Positions 24,121 to 31,278 of a stretch of DNA of 31,278 nt are shown one piece after another (the stretch's first letter is position 1; each line of letters starts with the position of its first letter). Made by a program: the position numbers and the translations under genes. Below the pieces are notes generated by a model. The model ran no database searches. It was not told the DNA's origin and saw only the letters and a list, made by a program, of their open reading frames with translations. The stretch lies in NCBI GenBank assembly GCA_964423545.1, contig CAYRFV010000029.1:1-31278 (forward strand). Reading direction: 5' to 3'. This DNA is from JALOOE01 sp964423545. Lineage in GTDB: Bacteria; Chloroflexota; Anaerolineae; CG2-30-64-16.

Positions 24121-24194
24121 CCTGTAATGCCGAAGCGCCGGTGAAGCCGGAAGTTGCAGGTTACAGGCCTGGAGTGCTCAAGGTTACCAAGGAA
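24121..24194 (+). repeat. Short palindromic GGTTACAGG-type repeat, intergenic copy
   Basis: CCTGTAA (24121-24127) and TTACAGG (24161-24167) are inverted arms. The 12-mer CAGGTTACAGGC (24157-24168) and the later AAGGTT-A-CCAAGGAA (24180-24194) recur in the same order inside the glycosyltransferase gene (30819-30792, minus strand). It ends just before the Shine-Dalgarno of the next gene. Confidence 0.6.
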
Positions 24195-24207
24195 CCAGGA
24201 GGATAGC

Positions 24208-24780
24208 ATGGCGGACGAAACACCCACCCCTACGATCACGGACGAGCTGAGTAAAATGGGCAAGCTGGTGGCCCAGGCCATCCAGTCCGCGTGGGCGAGC
24301 GATGAGCGAAAGAAGCTGGAAGCGGAAGTCGTGGATGGTTTGCGGAAGTTCGGGGACGAGTTCTCGTCGGCAGCCAAGAAAGCTGGCGACAGCGAGACGG
24401 CCAAGCAGATCAAGACGCAGGCCGAAAAGGTCGCTGCCGACATGCAGCAGAGGGACATTGCCGGTGACATCCGCAAGGGCTTGATCTCGGGGCTGGAGAT
24501 CATCAACCAGGAGCTGAGCAAGCTGGTCGAGCGTCTGGAGCCCGCCAAGGCGCCGGAGGAAGCAGTCGCCGCCGCGGCAGCAGCGCCTGAGACAGCTGCA
24601 GACTCGGTTGCTGCTGCGGTCACCGAGGGAGGCGCGGACGCTGAGGCTGCGCCGCCGGCCGACGAGCCGGCGGCCGCCGAGCCGGCGGCCGCCGCGCCGG
24701 CGGCCGTCGAGCCGGCGGCAGAGCCAGAAACGCCGGCGGCCGTCGAGCCGGCGGCAGAGCCAGAAACGCCGGCGGCCTGA
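24208..24780 (+). CDS. Soluble helical protein with Ala/Pro/Glu-repeat tail, unknown function
   Basis: 190 residues from ATG 24208, with AGGAGG 5 nt upstream (24197-24202). Residues 1-115 are charged and predicted all-helical (ITDELSKMGKLVAQAIQSAW, VVDGLRKFGDEFSSAAKKAG, GLISGLEIINQELSKLVERL). No membrane segment or signal is present. Residues about 118-190 are a low-complexity, acidic tail rich in Ala, Pro and Glu that ends in two identical 12-residue units (PAAVEPAAEPET). I recognise no enzymatic motif. It could be a structural or nucleoid/stress-associated protein; that is a guess. It stands alone on the plus strand with a terminator 20 bp past the stop. Confidence 0.75.
   Translation: MADETPTPTITDELSKMGKLVAQAIQSAWASDERKKLEAEVVDGLRKFGDEFSSAAKKAGDSETAKQIKTQAEKVAADMQQRDIAGDIRKGLISGLEIINQELSKLVERLEPAKAPEEAVAAAAAAPETAADSVAAAVTEGGADAEAAPPADEPAAAEPAAAAPAAVEPAAEPETPAAVEPAAEPETPAA
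24695..24766 (+). repeat. Two perfect 36-bp tandem repeats in the Ala/Pro tail
   Basis: Units 24695-24730 and 24731-24766 are identical, followed by an 11-bp partial third copy before the stop. Shorter GCCGGCGGCCG repeats lie directly upstream. In-frame expansion or contraction by slippage is likely. Confidence 0.85.
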
Positions 24781-24799
24781 TCCGACCCTCGGGCCCAGA

Positions 24800-24828
24800 G
24801 GCTCCGGGTGCGCCGCGTGCCCGGAGCC
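24800..24828. terminator. Bidirectional terminator hairpin between convergent genes
   Basis: GGCTCCGGG and CCCGGAGCC form a perfect 9-bp stem with an 11-nt loop, midway between the plus-strand gene ending at 24780 and the minus-strand gene ending at 24834. No long T-tract on either side. Confidence 0.55.
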
Positions 24829-24833
24829 ATTCG

Positions 24834-26246
24834 CTATGGCTGGTTCGCCAGCACAAAGTAGCTCCAGACCATCCTGGAGAGATCCCCCATCGTCTCCGAA
24901 GCGAAGTCCCACTCCAGCCAGGATGGCTTGTAGAGGAAGATGCTGAGCACGTACGGCCCGGTCGGGCCCCAGATGGCGGCGACATCGCCTTCGGTGTCGC
25001 TGGTATAGCCGTGGCGGTGGACGGCCTGTGCGCCCGCTGGCAGCCCGGATAGAATCAGTGCAGTGATTTCGTTGAGCCGGAGGTAGCCTAGCAGTCGCTG
25101 GCATTCGGCCTGGGTGAGCTGGCCGCTGTAGGCCGCCAACAAGGTGCCGCCGCCCCGTTCGCATTCGACGAGCATCTGCATCATGATGCCGAGATCGCGC
25201 GGGGTTGTCTGGATGTTCGGGTCGGGCTGTGTGTCGATCTGGCGCTGGCTGTTGGCGGGAGTGGCGATTTTCGGGCCGGCTCGTTCGTACGGCGCGGCCA
25301 TGAATGTGTTTCTCAGCCCCAGTTTCTGCATCGAGCTGTTGAGCATTTTCACGCCGGCTGCCGCGTCGCCATCGCCGATCCGCGCCAGCAGCTCGTTCGC
25401 CGCGCGCGTGCCGGCCATGGAAACGGTCTCGCTGATCAGCACGCTGGTTTGGGCATCCGGCGCCGCGTCCAGCTTGCGAAACAACTCCTCCAGGATGACC
25501 AGCTTCATGGCGCCCATCCCAGAGAAGGCGACATCGCCGTTGATCGCCAGCGACTCGCCGGACGGAACGTGGTGTAGAAAGAGGCCGACCACACCGGGGA
25601 ACTGGGCGCTGCGCGCCTGCAGCAATTCGGCGAGCAGCTTCATGTCGAGCGGCGCCGGCGCCGTTTCACGCACGACGAGATTCGCCGTGCGCGTGTGCGG
25701 ATCGGTCAAGGCAGTGACGACGCGTCCCCGCGACGCGGGGATGTCGAGCCGCCAGCCGGGCTTGCCCGGCGCAATCCCCGAGGCCGTCGAGAGCGGTCTG
25801 GCCGGAATCGGCGCGCGATCGTAGCGCGTCGCAATGTCGGTCAGCCAGCTGTCCAGACGGTCGCGATCCAGCTTGTAACGCAGCGGAGCTTCGATCGGGG
25901 CCGGCGGCCGGTGCAGTGCTTCGCCGATCCAGAGGCGCAGCAGATGCTTGGGAGTCTCGTAGGCTTCGGCTTCGGCCAACATCGCCGGGGTGTCCACCTC
26001 GAAACCGAGCATCTGCGGCCGCAGCAAGATGCGCTGGTCCGCATAGTACACCTCGACCGGCTCCGCAAACCGCCGCCTCAACGCCTCGGCTACGGCGACC
26101 GCGTCGGCGCTGCCGAACTCCAGGCCGCCCACGCGCACCCCCGGCGGCACGGCCCCGCGCGTCTGCCGATAGCGCACGTAGGAAGGGGCAAGCAGGATCC
26201 CGGCTACAACCAGTAGCGTCAGCAGAACAAGAAATGGCTTGCGCAT
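24834..26246 (-). CDS. Membrane-anchored class A beta-lactamase-fold protein, catalytic motifs lost
   Basis: 470 residues. An N-terminal anchor (FLVLLTLLVVAGILLAP) is followed by a PG_binding_4-like region (about 40-110, VYYADQRILLRPQMLGFEVDT) and a serine beta-lactamase-like domain (about 200-465). Alignment by eye to the family shows the nucleophile motif SxxK as Gly245-Ala-Met-Lys248 (codon GGC, one change from AGC). The SxN motif reads Ala278-Gly-Thr280. The KTG position reads HRHG (410-413), and Chloroflexota relatives often have KHG there. The fold signatures TRAANELLARIG and DVAAIWGPTGPYVLSIFL are retained. It is therefore probably a non-catalytic peptidoglycan-binding relative. No good Shine-Dalgarno at ATG 26246. 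It lies 58 bp after guaA on the same strand. Confidence 0.85.
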   Translation of the reverse strand: MRKPFLVLLTLLVVAGILLAPSYVRYRQTRGAVPPGVRVGGLEFGSADAVAVAEALRRRFAEPVEVYYADQRILLRPQMLGFEVDTPAMLAEAEAYETPKHLLRLWIGEALHRPPAPIEAPLRYKLDRDRLDSWLTDIATRYDRAPIPARPLSTASGIAPGKPGWRLDIPASRGRVVTALTDPHTRTANLVVRETAPAPLDMKLLAELLQARSAQFPGVVGLFLHHVPSGESLAINGDVAFSGMGAMKLVILEELFRKLDAAPDAQTSVLISETVSMAGTRAANELLARIGDGDAAAGVKMLNSSMQKLGLRNTFMAAPYERAGPKIATPANSQRQIDTQPDPNIQTTPRDLGIMMQMLVECERGGGTLLAAYSGQLTQAECQRLLGYLRLNEITALILSGLPAGAQAVHRHGYTSDTEGDVAAIWGPTGPYVLSIFLYKPSWLEWDFASETMGDLSRMVWSYFVLANQP

Positions 26247-26304
26247 GATGTGCAGTGCGTGCTGCGTGAGCCATGAAGAGCCATGTCACGCATCACGCGG
26301 CGGG

Positions 26305-27879
<1,575 letters not shown>

Positions 27880-27899
27880 GGCGGCTCCGTCGGAGGGTG

Positions 27900-27966
27900 G
27901 TGCAAGGTTTCAGGTTGAGCGTTGCAGGCCGGTCCTCAGCTGTATCCGTGAACCTGCAACCGGGAA
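27900..27966. repeat. Short palindromic GGTTGCAGG-type repeat between xpt and guaA
   Basis: GTTGCAGG (27921-27928) and CCTGCAAC (27953-27960) are perfect 8-bp inverted arms around 24 nt. Flanking GGTTTCAGGTT and AACCGGGAACC elements have the same character. It fills most of the 91-bp gap between the two purine genes. Confidence 0.55.
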
Positions 27967-27970
27967 CCTC

Positions 27971-28540
27971 TCACTCCATGACGATCCGGCCGTGGCTCAT
28001 GTCTGTGACGACCGCCAGCGTCTCGATCGGCACGCTGAGGTCGGCAAGCGCCGCGCGGCCCCCTTCGAAGCGCTTTTCCACCACCGCGCCGATGCCGATG
28101 AGGATCGCGCCGGCCTTCCGCACCAGTTCGACGAGCGCACGGATGGTCTCCCCGCGCGCCAGGAAGTCATCGACCACCAGCACATGATCGCGCGGTCCGA
28201 GGAACTCCGGCGAGATCATCAGCTCGGTCATGACCCCCTTGGTGTGGGAGGGCGCGCTGGCCTTCATGGTGTTCGGATGCATCGTCACCGGCTTGGTCTT
28301 GCGCGCATAGACGACCGGGATGCCGAGCGCCAGGCCCGTCATCAAGGCCGGCGCGATGCCGCTGATCTCCGCGGTCACGATCTTGTTGGCGCCGAGATGT
28401 GCGAAGCGCGCCGCCAGCGCGCCGCCGACCGCAAGCATGAGCGCGGGGTCGACCTGGTGGTTGATGAAGCTGTCCACCTTCAGGATGCCGTGATCCATAT
28501 TGACGCCTTCGCGGCGGATGCGTTCCTTGAGTAGCTCCAT
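27971..28540 (-). CDS. xpt: Xanthine phosphoribosyltransferase
   Basis: 189 residues, full family length. It makes XMP from xanthine and PRPP. N-terminal MELLKERIRREGVNMDHGILKVDSFINHQVDP is the Xpt signature. The PRPP-binding motif VLVVDDFLARGET lies at about 122-134, and the C-terminal end is typical. GGAGG lies about 8 nt before ATG 28540. guaA follows after 91 bp on the same strand, so the product XMP is passed directly to GMP synthase. The leader is only about 20 nt, too short for a purine riboswitch. Confidence 0.95.
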   Translation of the reverse strand: MELLKERIRREGVNMDHGILKVDSFINHQVDPALMLAVGGALAARFAHLGANKIVTAEISGIAPALMTGLALGIPVVYARKTKPVTMHPNTMKASAPSHTKGVMTELMISPEFLGPRDHVLVVDDFLARGETIRALVELVRKAGAILIGIGAVVEKRFEGGRAALADLSVPIETLAVVTDMSHGRIVME

Positions 28541-28567
28541 GATGCGCCTCCGGGGATGAGTGAACCG

Positions 28568-28596
28568 ATTTTACAGCGGAGTGCGGAGAGGGACAA
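28568..28596 (-). promoter_or_regulatory. Sigma70-type promoter of xpt-guaA
   Basis: On the minus strand a -35 TTGTCC (28596-28591) and a -10 TAAAAT (28573-28568) are separated by exactly 17 bp. Matches to consensus are 4/6 and 5/6. The predicted start is about 20 nt before ATG 28540. Confidence 0.6.
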
Positions 28597-28774
28597 ATGA
28601 GACATACATGGAGCGCATCAGCCACGGCTCGATCACGCCCCGCTGCTGCGGTGCAGGAGCCCTGTAGTCACTCTTGGATACGTGGAGACATGCTCCGAAT
28701 CATACACCTGATCTGGAATTGCAGATATCCTTATCAGTATTGACCATCAGGGTGGCATTTCAGGAGGGCCCAGG

Positions 28775-29692
28775 ATGAAGAATCGACATCGTGCCCGCCA
28801 GCCGCTGTTTGCCGTCGTCTGTGTCTTGTTCATCTTCACGCTTCTGCTTGCCTGGGAATCCCAGGCAAGCACCATCGGACCGCAGGGCGCCGTTCCGGCA
28901 GCGACTCCTGTCCTGGATGAGCGGCTCTTCCTGCCGCTGATTACTGCAAACTTCCTATTCAGTGACATGGTGCTCGTCCCCGCCGGGTCGTTCCAGATGG
29001 GCTGCGACCTGGCGCACAACGGCGGGACCTCCTGCGGGTACGGCGAGCTGCCCCTGCACACGGTCTACCTGGATGCGTATCGCATCGACCGGACGGAGGT
29101 GACCAACGCGCAGTACGCGCAGTGCGTGGCGGCCGGCGGCTGCACGGCGCCGGTCCGCAGTGACTCGAACACCCGACCCTCCTATTACGGCAACCCGGCC
29201 TACGCCAGCTATCCGGTGATCTGGGTGAGCTGGTATCAGGCGCGCGATTACTGCGCGTGGGCGGGCAAGCGGCTGCCGAGCGAGGCGGAGTGGGAGAAGG
29301 CGGCGCGTGGGGCGAGCGACACGCGCGCCTACCCGTGGGGGGATGCGGCGCCGACCTGCGCGCTGGCGAACTTCTGGGGTCAGTCGGGATACTGTGTGGG
29401 CGACACGAGCGCAGTGGGCAGCTATGGGGCCGGCGCCAGCCCGTACGGCGCGCTGGACATGGCGGGGAATGTGTGGGAATGGGTCTATGACTGGTTTGAT
29501 GTCAGCTACTACACCGTCTCGCCGCCTGCCAATCCGCCGGGGCCGGCGACGGGCGCCTCTCGGGTGCTGCGCGGGGGCAGTTGGTACTACGCCGACGACG
29601 GCTACCTCCGGACAGCGCTCCGCAACCACGACTACCCGTCGAACGCGTTCTACGATGTCGGTTTTCGGTGTGCTACGGCCCCAGGAGGGTGA
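28775..29692 (+). CDS. Secreted SUMF1 (FGE-sulfatase)-domain protein without FGE active-site cysteines
   Basis: 305 residues from ATG 28775, with AGGAGG 7 nt upstream. The signal peptide covers about 9-32 (LFAVVCVLFIFTLLLA). RLFLPLITANF near 50 is the linker type common in secreted Chloroflexota proteins. The SUMF1 fold runs from 66 to the end: MVLVPAGSFQMGCD, RIDRTEVTNAQYAQCV, YPVIWVSWYQARDYCAWAGKRLPSEAEWEKAARG, GNVWEWVYDW, VLRGGSWYYADDGYLRTA and VGFRCA. Formylglycine-generating enzymes have two catalytic Cys in the segment after GGS; here it reads WYYADDGYL with no Cys. So this is a lectin-like or structural member, not an active FGE. No sulfatase gene is nearby. Confidence 0.85.
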   Translation: MKNRHRARQPLFAVVCVLFIFTLLLAWESQASTIGPQGAVPAATPVLDERLFLPLITANFLFSDMVLVPAGSFQMGCDLAHNGGTSCGYGELPLHTVYLDAYRIDRTEVTNAQYAQCVAAGGCTAPVRSDSNTRPSYYGNPAYASYPVIWVSWYQARDYCAWAGKRLPSEAEWEKAARGASDTRAYPWGDAAPTCALANFWGQSGYCVGDTSAVGSYGAGASPYGALDMAGNVWEWVYDWFDVSYYTVSPPANPPGPATGASRVLRGGSWYYADDGYLRTALRNHDYPSNAFYDVGFRCATAPGG

Positions 29693-29827
29693 CCTGGTGC
29701 GCGTGGGGATGGGAACCACGGAGGCGCGCAGAGGTCCGAAGAACACAGGGCACGAAGTGGTGGCGCCGCGACAGGCGCGTGGGGGTGAGAGCGCAGAAGC
29801 ATTATGAAAACAGGTTGCCAACCTGTC

Positions 29828-30100
29828 CTAATGCGCCTCTTGCTGCCAGATCGTCTCCACCCCAGTAGCACGGATCCTGCTATCCCTGCGGATCAGCCGC
29901 ACGCCCAGGCGCACCGCAGTAGCGGCCATGACACGATCCGGTAGATCAGGAACGGGTCGCGAGGGACGAACTGCACCGTCGATGCGATGTCGTAAGTGAT
30001 GGGGACGATTTCCAGCAGTGCGCCCGGGTGCTGCGGCCGCGCCTTGAGCAAGTCCAGCGCCATGGCAGGAACGCGATTCTTTTCCGTCCCAGCCGGGTGC
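29828..30100 (-). pseudogene. Decayed vapC-type PIN-domain toxin remnant (5'-truncated, frameshifted)
   Basis: Two minus-strand frames together read as the last two thirds of a PIN/VapC protein. The upstream frame (from ATG 30102, overlapping the glycosyltransferase stop as TGATG) gives TEKNRVPAMALDLLK, then ALLEIVPITYDIASTVQFVPRD. Near 29950-29960 the frame shifts, and PDLPDRVMAATAVRLGVRLI plus RRDSRIRATGVETIW follows to TAG 29828, with the conserved PDR..AATA..LG..L..RD of PIN domains. The N-terminal acidic motif is absent, cut off where the glycosyltransferase gene ends. No antitoxin gene is seen. The upstream frame alone encodes 69 residues and could still be translated by coupling. Confidence 0.65.
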
Positions 30101-30101
30101 A

Positions 30102-31139
30102 TCACATGCTCCGCCAATGGATCTCCGCCCTCCGCCAATGCCGCAGCCGCCAGACCCACCCGGCAGGATAGCCGAGCATCTTGGCGACGTCCCCGACCAG
30201 CCGGATGACTGGGACCAGCAGGATCGCATAGAACCGGTCGCCGAGGGACAGCCCCGGCAGGCGTTGGCGCAGCCGGCGGTAGGGGGCTGCGCAGTAGAAC
30301 ATCACTCCCGCCAGCAGCAGCAACCACCAACCGGGGGCGTGGAACAGGCTGAGGCCGAGCAGGCCGGGCAGGACGATCAGATAGGTGACGTAGCGAACGA
30401 GGTGTCGCTTGCGCCACAGATCGGCCTTGCCGTCCCCACGGGCATAGCGGTAGTACTGCTTGAAGAACGACTTCAGCGAGCCGCGCGGCCGAAAGTGCGC
30501 CACGGCCTTCGGCGCCCATGCAAATGGACCGACTGCGTCAAGCATCCGGAAGTCGAAGATCAGGTCCTCGCAGTAGTCGATCCACTCCGGATAGCCGCCC
30601 GCCGCCGCCCATGCGGCCTTCGTGTACGCCACCGATCGGCTGGAGGGGAGAAAACGATCGGGCTTGATCTCGTCCACGGTCGGCAACACGGTCGCGCCCA
30701 TCGCGATCTCGAACGCAGTGCGCGTGTCAGGGACGAAGAAGCCGGCGACGGATTGCGGAGATTGGGGTCTTAGGGTTGAAGGTTGAGGGGATTCCTTGGA
30801 ACCTTCAGCCTGTAACCTGTAACCCGCCAGAGGCGCGACCAGTTCCGCCAACCAGGCCGGCTCAAGCCATACCCCTGCATCCACCGACGCAATCGCATCC
30901 CCCGTCGCAGCCCGAATCGCCGCGTTGCGCCCGGCCGAGATGTTCGCGCCCGGCTCGACCAGCACGCGCAGCGGCAGGCGATCAGCATAGCTCTGGAGGA
31001 TTGCGACCGTGTTGTCTTGCGAGCCGCCGTCCACGATGACGATTTCATCGGGCTGCCGCGTCTGCGCGACCAGGCTGTCCATCAGCCGGCGGATCGATTC
31101 TCCCTCGTTGAGCACGGTGCAAATGACTGACGTGCGCAT
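30102..31139 (-). CDS. Family 2 glycosyltransferase, membrane-associated
   Basis: 345 residues. GT-A fold at 1-230: SVICTVLNEGESIRRLMDSL, EIVIVDGGSQDNT (Asp37), GRNAAIRAATGD and ASVDAGVW, where D87-A-G replaces the usual DxD. GGYPEWIDYCEDLIFDFRM carries the ED catalytic-base motif, and HFRPRGSLKSFFKQYYRYARGDGK is the typical acceptor-side segment. Two hydrophobic helices follow at about 248-300. Residues 106-130 are an extra 25-residue segment encoded by a palindromic repeat. It would transfer a sugar from an NDP-sugar to a surface glycan or lipid acceptor; the specificity is unknown. It stands alone with a promoter about 45 bp upstream. Confidence 0.9.
   Translation of the reverse strand: MRTSVICTVLNEGESIRRLMDSLVAQTRQPDEIVIVDGGSQDNTVAILQSYADRLPLRVLVEPGANISAGRNAAIRAATGDAIASVDAGVWLEPAWLAELVAPLAGYRLQAEGSKESPQPSTLRPQSPQSVAGFFVPDTRTAFEIAMGATVLPTVDEIKPDRFLPSSRSVAYTKAAWAAAGGYPEWIDYCEDLIFDFRMLDAVGPFAWAPKAVAHFRPRGSLKSFFKQYYRYARGDGKADLWRKRHLVRYVTYLIVLPGLLGLSLFHAPGWWLLLLAGVMFYCAAPYRRLRQRLPGLSLGDRFYAILLVPVIRLVGDVAKMLGYPAGWVWRLRHWRRAEIHWRSM
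30750..30824. repeat. 75-bp palindromic repeat inserted in frame in the glycosyltransferase gene
   Basis: TGAAGGTT (30777-30784) and AACCTTCA (30800-30807) are inverted 8-bp arms with a 15-nt loop. On the minus strand CAGGTTACAGG is part of a doubled GTTACAG element. The 12-mer CAGGTTACAGGC and the block CCAAGGAA are shared with the intergenic copy at 24157-24194. Length 75 is divisible by three, and the segment separates ELVAPLA from VAGFFVPD in the protein. Confidence 0.7.
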
Positions 31140-31184
31140 GAATGCCCCGGCGCGAAGTCCTGTCGAGCAACTTCAACGGCGGGT

Positions 31185-31190
31185 ATTATA
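31185..31190 (-). promoter_or_regulatory. -10 element of the glycosyltransferase gene
   Basis: A perfect TATAAT on the minus strand, 46-51 nt upstream of ATG 31139. No TG extension and no recognisable -35. Confidence 0.5.
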
Positions 31191-31229
31191 CTGCGGAAGG
31201 GGTGAAGAGGCCGAGTTTCAGCGATGCGG

Positions 31230-31278
31230 GATGCGGCCGCTGCATCCGATGCGGGCCGCTGCCTCCGATGCAGCCACC
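31230..31278 (+). repeat. 18-19-bp tandem repeats cut by the right edge
   Basis: Units at 31230-31247, 31248-31266 and a partial one from 31267, consensus GATGCGGCCGCTGCATCC. The array continues beyond the window. No gene is visible here. Confidence 0.6.

Noticed and set aside
28541..28620. Possible purine riboswitch upstream of xpt
   Set aside because: The predicted leader is about 20 nt and no aptamer-like helices are present.
31230..31278. CRISPR-like short repeats at the right edge
   Set aside because: Units are contiguous without spacers; ordinary tandem repeats.

Overview
GC-rich bacterial chromosome segment, most likely from a member of the Chloroflexota. This is inferred from Pro/Thr-rich lipoproteins, a DUF3048 protein, a TPR/SLT lipoprotein and a secreted protein carrying an FLPLI-type linker after its signal peptide. 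No rRNA or tRNA genes, CRISPR arrays, insertion sequences or phage genes were recognised. Most genes are on the minus strand in short, tightly spaced operons.

Layout, left to right. (1) 1-2069: 3' part of an RHS/YD-repeat protein with a lower-GC variable C-terminus, entering from the left edge. (2) 2264-6271, minus strand: CBS pair, acyl-CoA dehydrogenase, DUF3786 protein, HEAT-repeat protein, then a peroxiredoxin-glutaredoxin fusion. The fusion is read through an in-frame UGA exactly at the peroxidatic cysteine position, with a SECIS-like hairpin just downstream, so it is very probably a selenoprotein. (3) 6550-9075: lytic transglycosylase lipoprotein. (4) 9491-10720: DUF3048 lipoprotein. 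(5) 10861-13738: membrane GAF histidine kinase and LuxR-type response regulator. (6) 13838-16778: sugar isomerase-like TIM barrel, DegT aminotransferase and GNAT. (7) 16795-23172: nickel/nickel-pincer-nucleotide block. It contains a LarMN-type CbiM-PDGLE fusion, CbiQ, CbiO and a Fur-family regulator, then DinB, LarE, LarB and LarC. The promoter of the transporter operon overlaps a TTGCAA-N4-TTGCAA inverted repeat resembling the Nur box. (8) 23406-26246: lipoprotein, Ala/Pro-tailed soluble protein, and a beta-lactamase-fold protein that has lost its catalytic motifs. (9) 26305-28540: xpt-guaA, a two-gene route from xanthine to GMP. (10) 28775-31139: secreted SUMF1-domain protein, a decayed vapC (PIN) remnant, and a family 2 glycosyltransferase.

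The nickel block reads as one programme. LarMN-Q-O would import Ni2+, the Fur-like protein would sense it and act at the box upstream of its own operon, and LarB, LarE and LarC would build the NPN cofactor. No LarA-type NPN enzyme is encoded in the window, so the client enzyme must lie elsewhere.

A family of short palindromic GGTTnCAGGTT-like repeats occurs in two intergenic sites and, read in frame, inside the glycosyltransferase; a related duplication sits inside guaA. Several promoters are extended -10 elements (TGn + TAnnnT) with no clear -35.
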